The notes below the pieces were generated by a model, which was given only the letters and a program-made list of their open reading frames with translations, did no database searches and was not told the origin of the DNA. From Mageeibacillus sp. UBA1193 (GTDB taxonomy: Bacteria; Bacillota; Clostridia; Saccharofermentanales; Saccharofermentanaceae): 7,663 bases of DNA. A program made the translations under genes and the position numbers. Of this stretch, positions 5,303 to 7,663 are shown in pieces (position 1 is the stretch's first letter; every line of letters begins with the position of its first letter). The stretch is from NCBI GenBank assembly GCA_002310155.1, contig DBYF01000038.1, positions 1 to 7,663 of the forward strand, in the 5' to 3' direction.

Positions 5303-6862
5303 ACCATCCATATACTCGACAAGCATTTCCGGGATGTACTGGTAGTGATGACTCTTATAGAGCTTCGATACCGCCATCGGTGAACCTGCGTCACAGTGCG
5401 CGTTGATGCGTTCGGCGAGATGCACGATGATCTCTGTCGTGGAATCACCATCCTGGAAATACTCCTGATAGTCTTCATCTTCATCACTTCCCGCGGTGAT
5501 GAAAACACGCTTCGCGATCTTCTCATTTCTCTCGAAATATCCGTAGTCATTCGCCTGCTCAGCATAGTCGCTCATCTCTCTGGAATAAGGAGACCAGAAG
5601 GCCGGACTTCCGATGATGTAGCACCCGAACGGCTGGTTCTCATACGTGTCGGAATTACACAGTGCATAGTGGGCAAAAACACCGCCGAGAGAGTGGCCGA
5701 AAAGTGTCGAGTTTTCATTGTCGATCGCATACTTTTCTCCAAGATATGGCATAAGATTATCCGTGATGAAATCGAGAAACTTATCCTTCCCCTCGCAGAA
5801 TACAGCCGCGCGCTCGACATTGTCCGAATTACAGATCGAATAGTCCTGTCCGATCGAGATCACGATCTGAGGATCAGCGCGTCCCGCCTGCATCTCTTCA
5901 AGAAGTTTCGCCGTATCGTTAAAGCGCCATACCGCATCTGTCAGCACCATTGCAGGATACGTCTTTTCCGAATCATACCCGGACGGAAGAGCCACATGCA
6001 CTACAAAGTTCCGGTCGAGTTCTTCGTCATAGAACGTGTACTCGACAATCTGATCTTTAATGGGTTCGATTTTTTCTTTGTCGAGTTCCCAGGACATATC
6101 TTCCTGCTGATTCCTAAGGTTCTGAAAGTAGTCGTCAACGACCAGATCCGTTGTTCCGAAAGGCAGGATCTTATATGACTTATTCTGCTTTGCTTCAAAG
6201 ATGCGGATGATATCCTCTTCCCACTTTTCTTCATCGATATCCGTGCCGAAATAATAATACTTATAGTCGTCCTTCCTGTACTCTTCCATAAGCTTCGGAA
6301 AAACGTCTTTCAGCTCCTGGACATCCTTGAATTCTCTGGCAGTCAGGGTATCTCCTTCCCTAACAGAGTACCATCCGATTGTTGTGTCATCTTCCAGTGG
6401 AGTCGAGATCATCGTTCCGTAATGGCGCCCGTCGACAACAAAACCGGAGATATAGGGAACAAAATTCGTTTTGTAGTCTTCGATTTCTTCATCCGTCCAT
6501 CCCGCATAGGCTTCCGGATGCTTTTCCATATTCCGGAGCATGTCTTCTTTATTGCAGATCTCGAAATAGACACCATCCTGATACTCCGCCAATCTTTCAT
6601 CTTTTTTCTTAGTTTTATTCCACGGCTCATCCAGCACCGTCAGCGGACCGCTCGTCACCTTGGAAAGCTCTTTTTCCGTCATGTGATTTGCAAGAGTATT
6701 AACATGATTCTCCTTGCTTTCCTGGCTCACACCCGCGACCTGCCCGGCCTCAGAAGAAGTTGTATTTCCCTCTGACGTTTTCTTTGCGCTGCATCCGCAA
6801 AAGCACTCGCACATGAGGAGTGTGCAGAGGGCCATCGTCGCGATTCTCGTTATGCTTTTCAT
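5282..6862 (-). CDS. Lipoprotein with C-terminal esterase domain (Fes/EsterD-type alpha/beta hydrolase)
   Basis: The protein has 526 residues. MKSITR, a hydrophobic core and the lipobox-like F-C-G-Cys24 mark it as a cell-surface lipoprotein, followed by a Ser/Glu/Lys-rich linker to about residue 60. From about 270 on it matches the putative-esterase fold (PF00756-like): 'VALPSGYDSEKTYPAMVLTD' opens the domain (289-309), the nucleophile elbow is G389-H-S391-L-G-G394, 'GSPAFWSP' follows at 418-425, the acidic candidates D460/E461/D462 sit after 'VFITAGS', and H505 or H506 near the end is the likely catalytic histidine. The family hydrolyses esters of siderophores, feruloylated sugars or similar small molecules; the substrate here is open. 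Residues about 60-270, rich in acidic and aromatic residues, are not recognised. AAGGGATGG about 10 nt upstream is a modest ribosome site. The last seven codons overlap the repeat array at 5129-5302. An in-frame ATG at residue 10 would also leave a signal peptide but lose its basic N-terminus. Confidence 0.88.
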   Translation of the reverse strand: MKSITRIATMALCTLLMCECFCGCSAKKTSEGNTTSSEAGQVAGVSQESKENHVNTLANHMTEKELSKVTSGPLTVLDEPWNKTKKKDERLAEYQDGVYFEICNKEDMLRNMEKHPEAYAGWTDEEIEDYKTNFVPYISGFVVDGRHYGTMISTPLEDDTTIGWYSVREGDTLTAREFKDVQELKDVFPKLMEEYRKDDYKYYYFGTDIDEEKWEEDIIRIFEAKQNKSYKILPFGTTDLVVDDYFQNLRNQQEDMSWELDKEKIEPIKDQIVEYTFYDEELDRNFVVHVALPSGYDSEKTYPAMVLTDAVWRFNDTAKLLEEMQAGRADPQIVISIGQDYSICNSDNVERAAVFCEGKDKFLDFITDNLMPYLGEKYAIDNENSTLFGHSLGGVFAHYALCNSDTYENQPFGCYIIGSPAFWSPYSREMSDYAEQANDYGYFERNEKIAKRVFITAGSDEDEDYQEYFQDGDSTTEIIVHLAERINAHCDAGSPMAVSKLYKSHHYQYIPEMLVEYMDGFIVYEA

Positions 6863-6932
6863 GTTGAAATTCCATCCCTTCTTTGGATCTTGATAGGGAT
6901 GTTACTCTTCCCACAAGGATCTCTAAGGGAGG

Positions 6933-6952
6933 TTATGTGGATTTTATGTGGA
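6933..6952 (-). promoter_or_regulatory. Tandem TTATGTGGA direct repeat upstream of the esterase gene
   Basis: On the plus strand TTATGTGGA occurs at 6933-6941 and again at 6944-6952, a perfect 9-bp repeat with an 11-bp period; read toward the esterase gene it is TCCACATAA twice. It lies 71-90 bp upstream of the start codon at 6862, between the preceding terminator and the gene. That spacing of one helical turn suits a direct-repeat DNA-binding regulator. A -10-like TAACAT (plus-strand 6899-6904) is nearby but no clear -35 was found. Regulation is inferred. Confidence 0.35.
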
Positions 6953-6956
6953 GATG

Positions 6957-6981
6957 AAAAATGGCATCAGTGAAGATGCCA
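6957..6981 (-). terminator. Intrinsic terminator that contains the stop codon of the 215-residue gene
   Basis: Read on the minus strand, TGGCATC (6981-6975), loop TTCACT and GATGCCA (6968-6962) form a perfect 7-bp stem followed by TTTTT (6961-6957). The TGA stop of the upstream gene (6969-6967) spans the loop-stem junction, so the last codons of the gene encode the 5' arm. It separates this gene from the esterase gene downstream. Confidence 0.75.
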
Positions 6982-7614
6982 CAGATCGCCGTTCGGCATG
7001 ATGTGTATGTCACCGGAAAGTGTCTCGATCACCTTACCGGACTTCGCGCTTCGGACGACCGTTTCTTCCCGGAAATCCGGATCTTCGTACCAGGTATTAA
7101 AGTAAAGACGATCTCCCTCTCTGAAAAAGAAGCTCTCCTTCTCCCCGATCTGAATCGTCTTTTTCTTCGGCCAGATCAGTTCCAATGTGCTGTTATTCGG
7201 CTGGCGCGACAGTGTCAGCGGATGCTCGAAGAGCCGTAAATTGAAGCAGTCTTCCACGGAAGAAAGAGAAATCTTATCAAGTTCTTTCACATCCCTTGTT
7301 GCGCAGTCAAACTGATGGATACAGATCTCATCCGCGTCGAAATCTACCGTGACAAATGAGATCTTCTGTTCGAAGTAAACAGGCTCACCGATTGCCATGT
7401 TTTTTCGTGACGGCATAGGCTCGATCACTTCCCCGTCCGGATAGTGGATCAGAAGAAGATGGTTCCCGTCGACCGAGTGTCCGCCCTGATACTCGTAGAT
7501 CTCCTGCGCTTCATAGAGATCTCCGTTATCGTAGTCCATCGCGTAGTACCACTCATCTGTACCCTCTCTTACAGGGCGCATAAATGTGATGCCGTGAAGA
7601 TCCAGTTCCTTCAT
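6967..7614 (-). CDS. Conserved-looking cytoplasmic protein of unknown function (215 residues)
   Basis: The start at 7614 is fixed by GGAGG at 7625-7621 with a 6-nt spacer. The frame stays open upstream to the window edge, but that extension (RSRAHLLRNQRR-like, rich in CGG/AGG arginine codons) is unlike the gene and is not included. No signal peptide or membrane segment is visible. The sequence is rich in aromatic and acidic residues and in short alternating hydrophobic runs (for example 'HLLLIHYPDGEVIEP' at 52-66, 'SFFFREGDRLYFNTWYEDPD' at 161-180 and 'SGDIHIMPNGDLWHLH' at 200-215), suggesting an all-beta fold made of repeated strand-turn-strand units, perhaps a partial propeller. I recognise no catalytic motif. 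Two cysteines (C104, C123) are present without a metal-site pattern. It ends within its own terminator, so the esterase gene 105 bp downstream is probably a separate unit. Confidence 0.8.
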   Translation of the reverse strand: MKELDLHGITFMRPVREGTDEWYYAMDYDNGDLYEAQEIYEYQGGHSVDGNHLLLIHYPDGEVIEPMPSRKNMAIGEPVYFEQKISFVTVDFDADEICIHQFDCATRDVKELDKISLSSVEDCFNLRLFEHPLTLSRQPNNSTLELIWPKKKTIQIGEKESFFFREGDRLYFNTWYEDPDFREETVVRSAKSGKVIETLSGDIHIMPNGDLWHLH

Positions 7615-7615
7615 A

Positions 7616-7663
7616 TTATCCCTCCGCTGATTCCGTAACAGATGCGCCCGCGACCGGAAGTTC
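7616..7663 (-). CDS. Possible C-terminal tail of a further upstream gene (partial)
   Basis: On the minus strand the frame beginning at 7663 is open for 15 codons, reading ELPVAGASVTESAEG, then stops at TAA (7618-7616), 1 bp before the start codon of the 215-residue gene and just after its ribosome site. Codons such as CCG, GTC, GCA and TCT match those of the neighbouring genes, which favours this frame. Another frame is equally open and ends at a TGA overlapping the start codon (ATGA). With only 48 bases visible, this could be chance. Confidence 0.22.
   Translation of the reverse strand, partial: ELPVAGASVTESAEG

Noticed and set aside
5396..6178. Plus-strand open frame of 260 codons
   Set aside because: It is antisense to the esterase domain, whose GHSLGG motif and lipoprotein signal establish the minus strand as coding.

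Overview
The window looks like chromosomal DNA of an anaerobic, low-to-medium GC member of the Bacillota, most likely class Clostridia and perhaps a gut Lachnospiraceae-like organism. The reasons are strong AGGAGG-type ribosome binding sites, two lipoproteins with Ser/Thr/Glu-rich linkers, an eight-helix FtsX-type ABC permease, and proline codons that are mostly CCG. The taxonomic call is an inference from style and was not searched.

Left part, plus strand. Bases 1-90 are an open frame cut by the window edge that reads like the last 29 residues of a sensor histidine kinase. After 75 bp comes a 534-residue secreted lipoprotein (166-1770) with a DUF3298/RsiV-like middle and a calcium-loop-like DxDGDGxxE motif. 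A 120-bp gap follows. It holds four TTAAGA-like hexamers spaced 11, 11 and 10 bp apart, placed where an OmpR-family response regulator would sit relative to a -10 box at 1859-1864. Next is a two-gene ABC exporter operon: a MacB/LolD/SalY-type ATPase (1891-2646) and, 2 bp later, a large permease with internal duplication (2649-5000). A good intrinsic terminator (5025-5054) ends this operon. The kinase remnant, the operator-like repeats and the ABC pair together suggest a two-component-regulated transporter, of the kind often used for peptide-antibiotic or envelope-stress response. The substrate cannot be read from the sequence.

Middle. The 281-bp gap between the convergent permease and esterase genes contains the strangest structure in the window. 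The heptamer TTCATTG and its reverse complement alternate six times, forming three units of TTCATTG-N24-CAATGAA. Every unit has exactly 31 bp from the start of one arm to the start of the other. The distances between units (42 and 32 bp) keep all six heptamers on nearly the same face of the helix. The last unit overlaps the final codons of the esterase gene. An additional inverted repeat interleaves with the first unit in a pseudoknot-like order.

Right part, minus strand. A 215-residue cytoplasmic protein of unknown function (6967-7614) ends inside its own intrinsic terminator. Downstream of it, a 526-residue lipoprotein (5282-6862) carries a Fes/EsterD-type alpha/beta-hydrolase domain with a GHSLGG nucleophile elbow behind an N-terminal half that I do not recognise. 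The terminator between them, and a tandem TTATGTGGA repeat just upstream of the esterase gene, suggest the two are transcribed separately. Bases 7616-7663 may hold the tail of one more minus-strand gene.
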